NCBI RefSeq assembly: GCF_013294025.1
Contig: NZ_JABSNL010000013.1
Location: 62,001 to 126,000 of the forward strand
DNA length: 64,000 nt
Direction: 5' to 3'
Source of the DNA: Flavobacterium aeripolare
GTDB lineage: Bacteria > Bacteroidota > Bacteroidia > Flavobacteriales > Flavobacteriaceae
In this document: piece by piece, positions 41,168-50,093 of the stretch
Position numbering within the stretch: the stretch's first letter is position 1
How the letters are laid out: every line of letters begins with the position of its first letter
The notes under the pieces: model-generated
Told to the model about the DNA's origin: nothing
What the model saw: the letters and a program-made list of their open reading frames with translations, nothing else
Databases searched by the model: none
Made by a program: the position numbers and the translations under genes

Positions 41168-43474
41168 TTATGCCATAGCTTGTTCGTTTGCACGAACTAG
41201 TAGCGGTTTGTCATTGATATAAACGGTAAGATCTTGTGAACCCTCAAGGGTGATTTGGGTTTCGTTATGGTTTACAATTACTTTCAAAATTTGGTTTCTA
41301 AAATTAATTTTGAACGAATAACCGTCCCATTCTTTAGGGATTTTAGGAGAGAAATGTAAGCTGTCGTTTTTAACGCGCATTCCTCCAAAACCTTCTACAA
41401 TACTCATCCAAGTTCCCGCCATTGACGTGATGTGGCAGCCTTCTTCAACCTCTTTGTTGTAGTCGTCTAGATCCAATCGAGATGTTCGTAAATAAAACGT
41501 ATACGCCATATCCATTTTGTCTAACAAGGCAGCTTGAATAGAGTGTACGCAGGGCGAAAGCGAACTCTCATGTACCGTGAATGACTCATAAAAATCAAAG
41601 TTTTTATGTAGGTCTTCTTTCGAAAAGTGATCTTCAAAAAAGTAGAAACACTGCAATACATCAGCCTGTTTTATGTAAGGCGAACGCAACACGCGATCCC
41701 ACGACCATTTTTGATTTATAGGGCGTTGTGATTTGTCTAAATCCTTAACGGGAACCAAATCTTTGTCTAAGAAACCGTCTTGCTGCAAGTAGATTCCCAA
41801 CGCTTCTGATTTAGGGAAATGCATGTTATCCGCTACTTTTTTCCACTCTTGGATTTCGCTATCACTTAGGTTTACTTTTTCGATAATTCTACTGTGATCT
41901 TCAGCATATTCTGAAGCTACTTTTTGAATTTGTTCGAATGCATAATCAATACACCATTTTGCAATATAATTAGTGTAGAAATTATTGTTGATGTTGTTCT
42001 CGTACTCATTAGGACCAGTCACACCTAGAATTACGTATTGGTTTTTATCCTTCGAAAAAGAAGCGCGCTGATGCCAGAAACGAGCGATAGCAATCAATAC
42101 TTCTAATCCTTTTTCGGGAATGTACGAGTAATCGCCGGTAAAACGGTGGTAGTTGAAAATCGCAAAAGCGATAGCGCCATTTCTGTGAATTTCTTCGTGC
42201 GTGATTTCCCATTCGTTGTGGCATTCTTCCCCGTTCATTGTCACCATAGGGTAGAGGGCAGCACCATTTTTAAAGCCTAAGTTTTTCTCGGCATTTTCGA
42301 TGGCTTTGTCCAATTGATTGTAACGATACGTTAATAAATTACGGGCAACCTGCTGGTCTTTTGTCGCCATGTAAAACGGTATGCAATAGGCCTCTGTGTC
42401 CCAATAAGTGGATCCACCATATTTCTCTCCAGTAAATCCTTTTGGTCCAATGTTTAATCGGCTGTCCTTACCTAAATAGGTTTGGTTTAACTGAAATATA
42501 TTAAAGCGAATTCCTTGCTGTGCTTTTACGTCACCATCAATAGTAATGTCTGACATTTCCCAAATCTTTGCCCAAGCAGCAATTTGGTCTTGCAACAATT
42601 GATTGTATCCTTTGGCTAAAGCCGCTTGAATTGCTTTTTCGGCAGCCGTTTGCGTGTTGCTATGGTTTAAAGAAACTGTGTAACCACCAATTTTTTGAAT
42701 AGAAGATGTTTTTCCTTTTGCCACAATCACCGCATACAGACTTTGAATTTTGTCTGCAGTAGTATTGAAGTTGGTAGGAGAGAGGTTTAGATTTTTACCA
42801 TTTTCAAAAACACTATTCTGCATAAAAGTGGTCACTTTAAAATGCGTTTTGAATGTTTGTGCAGTTACAAAGGCCTCGTTACCGGTGTGTTTTACATCAA
42901 GAGGTTCCCAGAATTTCTCATCCCAGTTAGCATCTTCATTTGTAACACCAGCGTCAATATAAGGTTTGTAAACTATTTTTGCATCTTTGTTTAATGGCGT
43001 GATTTCGTAGTTAATAATCCCTACCTCATCTAAGTCTAAAGCCAAGAAACGCGTTACGTTTACGGCAATCTCCGTTCCGTTTTTTAAAGTGGCTTCAAAT
43101 GAGCGGCTGTACCAACCTTCTTTCATGTTCAACTCACGACGGAAATTTTTTATTTCGCTGCATTTATTTAGATCGAAAATCTCATCGTTGATTTCGATAT
43201 CAATCCCAATCCAATTAGGCGCATTCAATACTTTAGCAAAATATTCTGGGTAGCCGTTTTTCCACCAGCCCACTTTAGTTTTGTCTGGATAGTAAATTCC
43301 GGCAATATAACTACCTTGAAAAGTAGCTCCAGTGTAGGTTTCTTCAAAATTAGCACGTTGTCCCATCGCGCCATTTCCTATACTGAAAAGGCTTTCAGAT
43401 GACTTTACGCTTTCTGCGTCAAATCCTTCTTCGATGATAGACCAATTATCGGGTTTTATATAATCTTGATTCAT
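41168..43474 (-). CDS. GH65 family disaccharide phosphorylase (probable maltose phosphorylase)
   Basis: A 768-residue cytosolic enzyme of the maltose/trehalose/kojibiose phosphorylase family. The N-terminal beta-sandwich starts NWSIIEEGFDAESVKSSESL. The (alpha/alpha)6 barrel holds YWDTEAYCIPF and the catalytic acid in MNGEECHNEWEITHEEIHRN. A phosphate-site region and VHESSLSPCVHSI follow. It splits maltose with phosphate into glucose and beta-glucose-1-phosphate. The adjacent beta-phosphoglucomutase gene, 69 bases upstream, supports this over hydrolysis. Maltose rather than trehalose is inferred from the GH13/GH31/Sus context. Confidence 0.93.
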   Translation of the reverse strand: MNQDYIKPDNWSIIEEGFDAESVKSSESLFSIGNGAMGQRANFEETYTGATFQGSYIAGIYYPDKTKVGWWKNGYPEYFAKVLNAPNWIGIDIEINDEIFDLNKCSEIKNFRRELNMKEGWYSRSFEATLKNGTEIAVNVTRFLALDLDEVGIINYEITPLNKDAKIVYKPYIDAGVTNEDANWDEKFWEPLDVKHTGNEAFVTAQTFKTHFKVTTFMQNSVFENGKNLNLSPTNFNTTADKIQSLYAVIVAKGKTSSIQKIGGYTVSLNHSNTQTAAEKAIQAALAKGYNQLLQDQIAAWAKIWEMSDITIDGDVKAQQGIRFNIFQLNQTYLGKDSRLNIGPKGFTGEKYGGSTYWDTEAYCIPFYMATKDQQVARNLLTYRYNQLDKAIENAEKNLGFKNGAALYPMVTMNGEECHNEWEITHEEIHRNGAIAFAIFNYHRFTGDYSYIPEKGLEVLIAIARFWHQRASFSKDKNQYVILGVTGPNEYENNINNNFYTNYIAKWCIDYAFEQIQKVASEYAEDHSRIIEKVNLSDSEIQEWKKVADNMHFPKSEALGIYLQQDGFLDKDLVPVKDLDKSQRPINQKWSWDRVLRSPYIKQADVLQCFYFFEDHFSKEDLHKNFDFYESFTVHESSLSPCVHSIQAALLDKMDMAYTFYLRTSRLDLDDYNKEVEEGCHITSMAGTWMSIVEGFGGMRVKNDSLHFSPKIPKEWDGYSFKINFRNQILKVIVNHNETQITLEGSQDLTVYINDKPLLVRANEQAMA

Positions 43475-43543
43475 TTTGTTTGATAGTTTTGTAGTTCAAG
43501 TTTTATTGCTGTCACGAGATACAGCCAAGGAAATACTTGCGTC

Positions 43544-44200
43544 TTATTTGTTGATTAATTCTTGAATGAAGCGGGTCGTTATTTGAGTAAAATCCTCAAA
43601 AATATACTGTGCTTCGTGTAGTGTTTTTTCTTCTCCTATTCCTATGCTGATCATCTTGGCAATGTTAGCTGCTTGAACACCCGCAACCGAATCTTCAAAT
43701 ACAATTGCATCCGCTGGATTGCTGTTCAAGTGTTTTGCTGCGATCAAGAAAACCTCTGGATCTGGCTTGGCGTTAGAGACATCATTACCGTCAACAATCG
43801 CATCAAAAAAATGGATGATGCCCGTTTTTTCTAGAATAGGTCTCGCGTTTTTACTCGCCGAACCTAAAGCGATAGGTTGGTTGTTTTGCTTTAAAAATTC
43901 TAATACTGGAATGACACCAGGAAGGATTTCGCTTTGATCCATATCGACTAAATAGCTTAAATATTCGTCGTTTTTTTGAACCAGCCATTTGTTTTTGTCT
44001 TCTTGCGAAGCCTGAACGTTTCCTAGTTCGAGGATAATATCAAGAGAGCGAACACGGCTTACGCCTTTAAGGAGTTCGTTATGCTCTAATGTGAAGTCTA
44101 TGTTTAGTTCTTGAGCAATTTTTTGCCAAGCTAAATAATGGTATTTTGCCGTATCGACGATTACTCCGTCGAGGTCGAATATAAATGCTTTTTTACGCAT
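43544..44200 (-). CDS. pgmB: Beta-phosphoglucomutase (HAD superfamily)
   Basis: A 218-residue HAD phosphatase-fold enzyme. The catalytic FDLDGVIVDTAKYHYLAW has Asp9 as nucleophile and Asp11 as acid/base. The cap residues HNELLKGVSRVRSLDIIL are the beta-PGM signature. GSASKNARPILEKTG (motif 2), NAKPDPEVFLIAA (motif 3) and VFEDSVAGVQAA (motif 4) follow. It isomerises beta-glucose-1-phosphate, the GH65 product, to glucose-6-phosphate. It is cytosolic and lies in a minus-strand chain: MFS transporter, this gene, GH65. Confidence 0.95.
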   Translation of the reverse strand: MRKKAFIFDLDGVIVDTAKYHYLAWQKIAQELNIDFTLEHNELLKGVSRVRSLDIILELGNVQASQEDKNKWLVQKNDEYLSYLVDMDQSEILPGVIPVLEFLKQNNQPIALGSASKNARPILEKTGIIHFFDAIVDGNDVSNAKPDPEVFLIAAKHLNSNPADAIVFEDSVAGVQAANIAKMISIGIGEEKTLHEAQYIFEDFTQITTRFIQELINK

Positions 44201-44279
44201 GTCGAGAATAATTTTTTGTGAAAAATAAGTGGTTTAAGCAGTTTTGCTTAAGGATTAAATCAGGATAAGTCTGGACTGA

Positions 44280-45632
44280 TTATTTTTTTACAACATCATC
44301 GACATCTTTTACTTTTACTACCAGCACTGCGGCGATGAGAAAACTCACTCCACTAGTTACCAGTGCAAAAATAGCATCGTCATGATAGAAGTATTTAACC
44401 AGTGGACCACCAATTAAAGCGTTGATAATTTGCGGAATCACGATAAAGAAATTGAAAATCCCCATATACACCCCCATTTTTAAAGGCGATATAGATCCTG
44501 CGAGAATGGCGTATGGCATTGATAAAATACTAGCCCATGCAATTCCTACACCTACCATAGAAAGGATTAACCAATCTTCGTTAGGCATGAAATACATAGA
44601 GATTAAACCAAGACCACCAATGGTTAAGGAAATAGAATGCGTTAGTTTTCTACCTATTTTCTTAGCGATGTAAGGAAGTGCAAAAGCGTAAAATGCAGAA
44701 ACCAAATTGTAGATTCCAAAAAGGACACCAACCCAGTCACCGGCAGTTTGATACGCCTCACTTTTACTATCGTTGATAGGCAGACCGTAGATGTGGTGCG
44801 CAATAGCAGGAGTGGTAAAAACCCACATGCCAAAAAGTCCAAACCAAGAGAAAAACTGCACCCAACTCAATTGTCGCATGGTAGTAGGCATTTTTCTAAA
44901 GTCTTCAAAAATATCGAGAAGACTGGATTCTTTTTCTACAACTGCTGTTTCTTGATGAGCTTGTTCGTCTTCAAACTGGGCTAATTCTTCAGGTGAATAT
45001 TCCTTAGTAGTAAAAATGGTTACTAGAATAGAACCAATTAAGATTACTGCACCAATGACAAATGAAAGAATCAAATGCATAGGAACGCCGCCATCTTCAT
45101 TTCGATTAGAAACACCAAACCAATTAGTCAAAACATAAGGAAGCCAAGAACCTATTACGGCTCCAAAACCAATTAAGGCCGTTTGAACGCTAAATCCTAA
45201 TGTTCTTTGATCTGTTCTTAAATTGTCTCCCACTAAAGCTCTGAAAGGTTCCATAGCAATATTGAAAGAGGCATCCATAATCATTAACATTCCAGCTCCA
45301 ACCCATAAGGCAGGAAGTAATGCGATGAAAATTTCGGCTTGTGGCATTAATATCAAACCTACTGAGGCCAATACTGCACCAATTAAAAAGAAAGGTTTTC
45401 TACGTCCAAATTTTCCCCAAGTCTTGTCACTATAATGACCAATTATGGGTTGAACGATAAGTCCCATTAAAGGAGCAATAATCCAGAACCATGACAGCTC
45501 GTGAACATCGGCACCAAAAATTTGAAGAATTCTACTCGCATTTGCATTTTGAAGAGCAAATCCCATTTGTATTCCCAAGAATCCGAAACTCATGTTCCAG
45601 ATTTCCCAAAAACTTAATTTACGCTTTTCCAT
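44280..45632 (-). CDS. SLC45-type MFS sugar transporter (maltose uptake)
   Basis: A 450-residue inner-membrane transporter with 12 hydrophobic segments. It begins LSFWEIWNMSFGFLGIQMGF and carries the MFS loop motif GHYSDKTWGKFGRRKPFFLI (residues 64-83). The N-terminus resembles the glycoside/sucrose-maltose symporters of the SLC45 group found in flavobacterial maltose loci. It should carry maltose or glucose from periplasm to cytosol for the phosphorylase. Its start codon lies inside an inverted repeat (45632-45660) that may be an operator or mRNA stem. It precedes pgmB on the minus strand. Confidence 0.9.
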   Translation of the reverse strand: MEKRKLSFWEIWNMSFGFLGIQMGFALQNANASRILQIFGADVHELSWFWIIAPLMGLIVQPIIGHYSDKTWGKFGRRKPFFLIGAVLASVGLILMPQAEIFIALLPALWVGAGMLMIMDASFNIAMEPFRALVGDNLRTDQRTLGFSVQTALIGFGAVIGSWLPYVLTNWFGVSNRNEDGGVPMHLILSFVIGAVILIGSILVTIFTTKEYSPEELAQFEDEQAHQETAVVEKESSLLDIFEDFRKMPTTMRQLSWVQFFSWFGLFGMWVFTTPAIAHHIYGLPINDSKSEAYQTAGDWVGVLFGIYNLVSAFYAFALPYIAKKIGRKLTHSISLTIGGLGLISMYFMPNEDWLILSMVGVGIAWASILSMPYAILAGSISPLKMGVYMGIFNFFIVIPQIINALIGGPLVKYFYHDDAIFALVTSGVSFLIAAVLVVKVKDVDDVVKK

Positions 45633-45674
45633 TATCGTAATTTAAATATTAATACGATAAGCGCGATGCTTATC
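45632..45674. promoter_or_regulatory. Inverted repeats at the MFS start
   Basis: TTATCGTA (45632-45639) is mirrored by TACGATAA (45653-45660). An adjoining GATAAGC (45656-45662) is mirrored by GCTTATC (45668-45674). The first pair overlaps the start codon. They contain the TCGTAA word shared with the lacI and susC control regions. Operator function is inferred. Confidence 0.45.
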
Positions 45675-45823
45675 AAAACTTAACTTATTTTTCGAAGTAA
45701 AAGTAAAAGCTTTGATTGGGGTAAATGTAGAAATTAATTTCAAACATTTGTTTTTTGCATCTAAAAAAATCCAAAGATTAACAACTACAAGGTTGTAGTA
45801 ATGAATAGTATAGCAGAATAGTT

Positions 45824-46855
45824 TTAATTTGTTGACTCTCTTTCGACCAAATGGGTTTCAATTACTTCGGTTTGATAGTTTTCTACCTCCTCTTCCTCAG
45901 TTTCATGTTCGAGTTCTAAGCGATCAATTAACATTTTTGCCGCTTTGTTTCCCATTTTCTTTCCGCTTTGACTTACGGTGGTAATTGTAGGAGTAGAATA
46001 TTTAGAAATCATTCCATCTGTAAAAGCGATTACAGCCAGGTCATTAGGAACATTTAATCCCATTTTATTAGCAGCTTTAATACTGGTTACGGCAAAGAGT
46101 TCGTTTACTGCAAAGACCGCATCAATTGCTTTGTCTTCTAGTAGTTTACCTATGATTACTTCACAAGTATCTACATCTTCGATCTTGATGATGAGGTTTT
46201 CGTTGAATGGTAAGCCGTTATCAAGCAACGCTTTAGTATAGCCATCTGTTCTTAATTTACCTACGCTTACATAGTCTACAGTGGTTACTAATGCTATTTT
46301 TTTGCGCCCTTTATCAATCAAACTTTGAACCGCTTCATAAGCTGCAGACTTGTCGTCGATGATTACTTTGTCACATAATATCTCGCTTGTCACGCGGTCA
46401 AACATAACTACTGGCATGCCTTGGTTAATCACTTCAGTAATGTGGTGAAAGTCTCCTTTAAGTTGCGTCTCTTTAGACAACGACATAATGAAACCATCAA
46501 TACTACCATTAGCAAGCATTTCCATATTTCGAACTTCTTTATCGAATGAATCGTCAGAGAGGCATATGATTACGCTGTACCCATTTTCGTTAGCTACTTG
46601 TTCGATTCCATTAATAACTGTCGAGAAAAAGTAGTGTACAATCTCAGGAATAATGATTCCGATTGTTTTTGTTTTGCGATTTTTTAAGCTTAGTGCAATG
46701 TTATTGGGTTTGTAATTATAGAATTTGGCAAACGCTTGCACTTTCAATCTGGTTTCCTCACCAATTTCCAAACTGTTTCTAAGGGATTTTGAAACCGTTG
46801 AAATAGAAACGTCTAGTTCTTTTGCAATTTGTTTAAGCGTTACTTTTCTTTTCAT
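45824..46855 (-). CDS. LacI family transcriptional regulator of the maltose locus
   Basis: ATG 46855 gives 343 residues; an upstream in-frame start lacks sense. The HTH is VTLKQIAKELDVSISTVSKS at residues 5-24, followed by the hinge YKPNNIALSLKNRKTKTIGI. The periplasmic-binding-like ligand domain ends MLIDRLELEHE. It lies between the transporter gene and the divergent susC. It probably senses maltose or a derivative and controls both strands through palindromes in the control regions. SusR and hybrid two-component regulators, common elsewhere in Bacteroidota, are absent. Confidence 0.93.
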   Translation of the reverse strand: MKRKVTLKQIAKELDVSISTVSKSLRNSLEIGEETRLKVQAFAKFYNYKPNNIALSLKNRKTKTIGIIIPEIVHYFFSTVINGIEQVANENGYSVIICLSDDSFDKEVRNMEMLANGSIDGFIMSLSKETQLKGDFHHITEVINQGMPVVMFDRVTSEILCDKVIIDDKSAAYEAVQSLIDKGRKKIALVTTVDYVSVGKLRTDGYTKALLDNGLPFNENLIIKIEDVDTCEVIIGKLLEDKAIDAVFAVNELFAVTSIKAANKMGLNVPNDLAVIAFTDGMISKYSTPTITTVSQSGKKMGNKAAKMLIDRLELEHETEEEEVENYQTEVIETHLVERESTN

Positions 46856-46887
46856 AATTATAAACTTGATAAAATTATTATTCGTAA

Positions 46888-46918
46888 TAAAGGTATGTTT
46901 TGTTTTTATTAATGGCAA
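46888..46918 (-). promoter_or_regulatory. Candidate promoter of the lacI gene
   Basis: On the minus strand TTG (46918-46916), a 20-base spacer and TACCTTTA (46895-46888), one base from consensus. An inverted repeat TTATTA-TTCG-TAATAA (46875-46890) overlaps the -7 box and leader, a possible autoregulatory site. Confidence 0.5.
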
Positions 46919-46963
46919 TTTTCCCTTTAAAAAATTGGATTATTCAGAAAGTTTTCAACACTA

Positions 46964-46977
46964 TTACGTTTTCGTAA
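46964..46977. promoter_or_regulatory. Candidate LacI-type operator upstream of susC
   Basis: TTACGTTTTCGTAA is a 5+5 inverted repeat with a four-base centre, placed between lacI and susC. A weak -7-like ACCCTTTG (46991-46998) lies about 20 bases downstream, so the palindrome would overlap the -33 region of the susC promoter. Family operators often have central CG, which this lacks, so the assignment is tentative. Confidence 0.45.
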
Positions 46978-47081
46978 ACCTATCTGAGTTACCCTTTGTC
47001 GAGACTGTGAAAATTTACATAATTTTAACATTCGAAGTAAGAGTAAAGTTCAAATAAAATTAATCAATTTAAACAAAAAGT

Positions 47082-50057
47082 ATGAAAACAATTTATAAAA
47101 AGTTGTTATTTTTATTACTATTACTACCAGTAAGTATTCTAGCACAGACTACTTTAAACGGAGTTGTTGTTGATAAAGCATCAGGACAACCTATTCCGGG
47201 AGTAAATGTAAATATTCAAGGCGCCATAAACGGAGTTTCGACTGATTTTGATGGAAAGTTCCAATTAACAAATTTGAAAAGTGGAAACAAAGTAGTTTTC
47301 TCATTTATAGGATATGCTAATTCGGAAATCACGTATACAAATCAAAAAACCGTAACGGTATCTTTACAAGAAGATCAAAATGTATTGCAAGAAGTTGTGG
47401 TGCAAGTAGGTTACGGAACTGTAAAGAAGAAGGACGCAACGGGTTCTGTATCACAAATTTCGTCAAAGGAATTTAATAAAGGACAAAACGTAACTCCTGA
47501 AAGCTTAATAAGCGGAAGAATCTCAGGTGTAAATGTAACAGGAGGAGGTTCACCAGGAGCCAAAGCAGATATTCGTATTCGTGGAGGGTCTTCTTTAAGT
47601 GCTTCTAATGAGCCATTAATTGTATTAGATGGTTTGCCATTAAGTAATACGGTACCTTCAGGTTCAACTAGTATTCTATCAACGATTGACCCTAATGATA
47701 TTGAGTCATTCACAGTTTTGAAAGATGCCTCAGCTGCAGCAATCTACGGATCTAGAGCAGCAAATGGAGTTATTGTAATCACTACTAAAAAAGGAAGTAA
47801 AGGAGCTGTAAAAGTGAATTTTAGTTCGCAAGTAGGGATTAACACTGTTGCTGACAAAGTAGATGTGTTGAATGCAGATCAATTTCGTTCACTAGTAAAT
47901 GAAATAGGTTCTGATGCTCAAAAAGGATTGTTGGGAACAGCAAGTACAAACTGGCAAGACGAGATTTTTCAAACTGCCCTTACTACAAATAACAACATCT
48001 CTGTAAGCGGTGCTTTGTTTAATAAATTGCCTGTGAGATTATCTGTGGGTAACGTTTCTAATCCAGGGATTCTTAAAAATACTTCATTCGAAAGAACAAC
48101 AACTTCATTGTCTTTAAACCCTGTTTTATTCGATAATCATTTGAGAATTGACATCTCGGGGAATTTATCTTTTGGTAAAAATAGATTTCAAGATGAAGGT
48201 GGTGTGATAGGAAGTGCAATAGGTTTTGACCCTACGCAATCAGTTTACCAAGCAGGTTCTCGCTACGGAGGATATTTTGAATGGTTAGAGCCAAATGGTA
48301 ACTTACCATTATTGCCAGCTAGAAACCCAGTTGCTAGATTGAATCAAGATGAGAGAAGAGCGACTTCGACTAGAAAATGGGGGAATGTAAGATTAGATTA
48401 TAAATTGCATTTCTTTGAAGATTTAAGAGCAGTAGTTGAAGCAGGAATTGATCGTTACGATAGTAGTGGTTCTACTACAGTGAGTACAGAAAGTGCGTTA
48501 GGATTTCAACCTAAAGCATTCTCAGATCCAGCGTATGCTAATTTAGGAAACTATTCTAGTTATACAGATGCATTACAAAACAAAAACTTAAATGCGTATT
48601 TTAATTATACTAAAGATGTAGGGAAGTTTAAAGTTGATGCAACGGCAGGGTACAACTACCAATTGTTCCAAAAAGAAAAGTACGAATCGGGTGAAACTAG
48701 ACAGCCTAATCCTAATGAAGATGTAATTACAGATCCAGATATTAATTTACAATCTTATTTTGGACGTTTGAACATAGGGTTTGATAGCCGTTACTTATTG
48801 ACTTTAAATTATAGAAGAGACGGTACATCACGTTTTTCAGAAGAAAACAGATGGGGTAATTTTGCAGGAGCTGCATTTGCATGGAACTTGTCTGATGAAG
48901 CATTTTTAAAAGGAAATGAAACACTTTCAAACTTAAAATTAAGAGTAGGTTACGGTACAACGGGACAGCAAGACATCTCGGCTCAGTATGATTATTTACG
49001 AAGAGTAACTTTAGGATCTATTAATTCACAGTATATTTTTGGTAATACGATATACTCTACTGCAAGACCAGAAGGATATAATGAAAATATCAAATGGGAA
49101 GAATTAGCAGAGATGAACGTGGGTATTGACTACGGTTTTTTAAATGATAGAATTACGGGATCAATCAACTATTTTGATAAAAAATCTACTGATTTACTAG
49201 CAGATATTGCCGTTCCTGATGGCGCAAATATTAGAAATCAAGGTTTCTTTAACATTGGTAGTGTACGAACAAAAGGAGTCGAATTTAGTATTGCATCAGA
49301 TATTGTTAAGAACGATAACCTGACTTGGAATGTTGCTTTCAATACCACTTATATTGATCAAAAAATTGAAGAATTAGGAATCACTGTTCCTGGTTTTCAA
49401 GGATATTTAACTGGAGACAATATCTCTGGAGGTAACGGAAATAAAGTTCAAATTAATAGTGTAGGCTTTACGCCAAATTCATTCTTAGTGTACGAACAAT
49501 TGTATGATGCTAATAACAGACCAATTCAAGGGGCTTACGTTGATAGAAATAACGATGGTAAAATTGATACAGCAGACAGATACCGTCATAAAAAACCAGC
49601 TCCTGATTATACTTTTGGTTTTTTCTCAACAGTAAATTACAAGAATTTTGACTTTACAATGAACTGGAGAGCAAGTTTAGGAAATTATATTTTTGATAAC
49701 GTAAGTTCAAATTTAGGATACTCTGATGCTGGATTAAGAAGACAAACTGATTTGTCTAACATTAGTAGTGATTATTACAATACAGGTTTCAACTTTGAAG
49801 ACAATGGAACACAGCGTTACCTGTCTGACTATTTTGTAAAAGATGCTTCTTTTGTGAAATTAGACAATGTAACAGTGGGTTATACTCTTGATAAAGCATT
49901 ATTGACAGCAGCAACTTTACGATTTACATTTGGTGTTCAAAACGTGTTTACACTTACAAAGTATAACGGTTTAGATCCAGAAAAATTTAACGGAATTGAC
50001 AATAACGTGTACCCAAGAGCAAGAGTTTTCTTGGTAGGTGTAAATGCTAATTTCTAA
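47082..50057 (+). CDS. susC: SusC-like TonB-dependent outer membrane receptor
   Basis: A 991-residue outer-membrane protein. After the signal peptide (MKTIYKKLLFLLLLLPVSILA) comes the CarboxypepD_reg-like domain (TLNGVVVDKASGQPIPGVNV near 24-43, ending LQEVVVQVGYGTVKKKDATG). The plug domain has RIRGGSSLSASNEPLIVLDG and AAAIYGSRAANGVIVITTKK. A 22-stranded barrel follows, ending in the aromatic terminus VGVNANF. With the SusD lipoprotein it forms the maltodextrin importer energised by TonB. It is first of three plus-strand genes, divergent from lacI. Glycan specificity is inferred from the adjacent GH13/GH31/GH65 genes. Confidence 0.95.
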   Translation: MKTIYKKLLFLLLLLPVSILAQTTLNGVVVDKASGQPIPGVNVNIQGAINGVSTDFDGKFQLTNLKSGNKVVFSFIGYANSEITYTNQKTVTVSLQEDQNVLQEVVVQVGYGTVKKKDATGSVSQISSKEFNKGQNVTPESLISGRISGVNVTGGGSPGAKADIRIRGGSSLSASNEPLIVLDGLPLSNTVPSGSTSILSTIDPNDIESFTVLKDASAAAIYGSRAANGVIVITTKKGSKGAVKVNFSSQVGINTVADKVDVLNADQFRSLVNEIGSDAQKGLLGTASTNWQDEIFQTALTTNNNISVSGALFNKLPVRLSVGNVSNPGILKNTSFERTTTSLSLNPVLFDNHLRIDISGNLSFGKNRFQDEGGVIGSAIGFDPTQSVYQAGSRYGGYFEWLEPNGNLPLLPARNPVARLNQDERRATSTRKWGNVRLDYKLHFFEDLRAVVEAGIDRYDSSGSTTVSTESALGFQPKAFSDPAYANLGNYSSYTDALQNKNLNAYFNYTKDVGKFKVDATAGYNYQLFQKEKYESGETRQPNPNEDVITDPDINLQSYFGRLNIGFDSRYLLTLNYRRDGTSRFSEENRWGNFAGAAFAWNLSDEAFLKGNETLSNLKLRVGYGTTGQQDISAQYDYLRRVTLGSINSQYIFGNTIYSTARPEGYNENIKWEELAEMNVGIDYGFLNDRITGSINYFDKKSTDLLADIAVPDGANIRNQGFFNIGSVRTKGVEFSIASDIVKNDNLTWNVAFNTTYIDQKIEELGITVPGFQGYLTGDNISGGNGNKVQINSVGFTPNSFLVYEQLYDANNRPIQGAYVDRNNDGKIDTADRYRHKKPAPDYTFGFFSTVNYKNFDFTMNWRASLGNYIFDNVSSNLGYSDAGLRRQTDLSNISSDYYNTGFNFEDNGTQRYLSDYFVKDASFVKLDNVTVGYTLDKALLTAATLRFTFGVQNVFTLTKYNGLDPEKFNGIDNNVYPRARVFLVGVNANF

Positions 50058-50093
50058 TAGTATACTGATAAATTAATTTTAAAAATAAACGAA

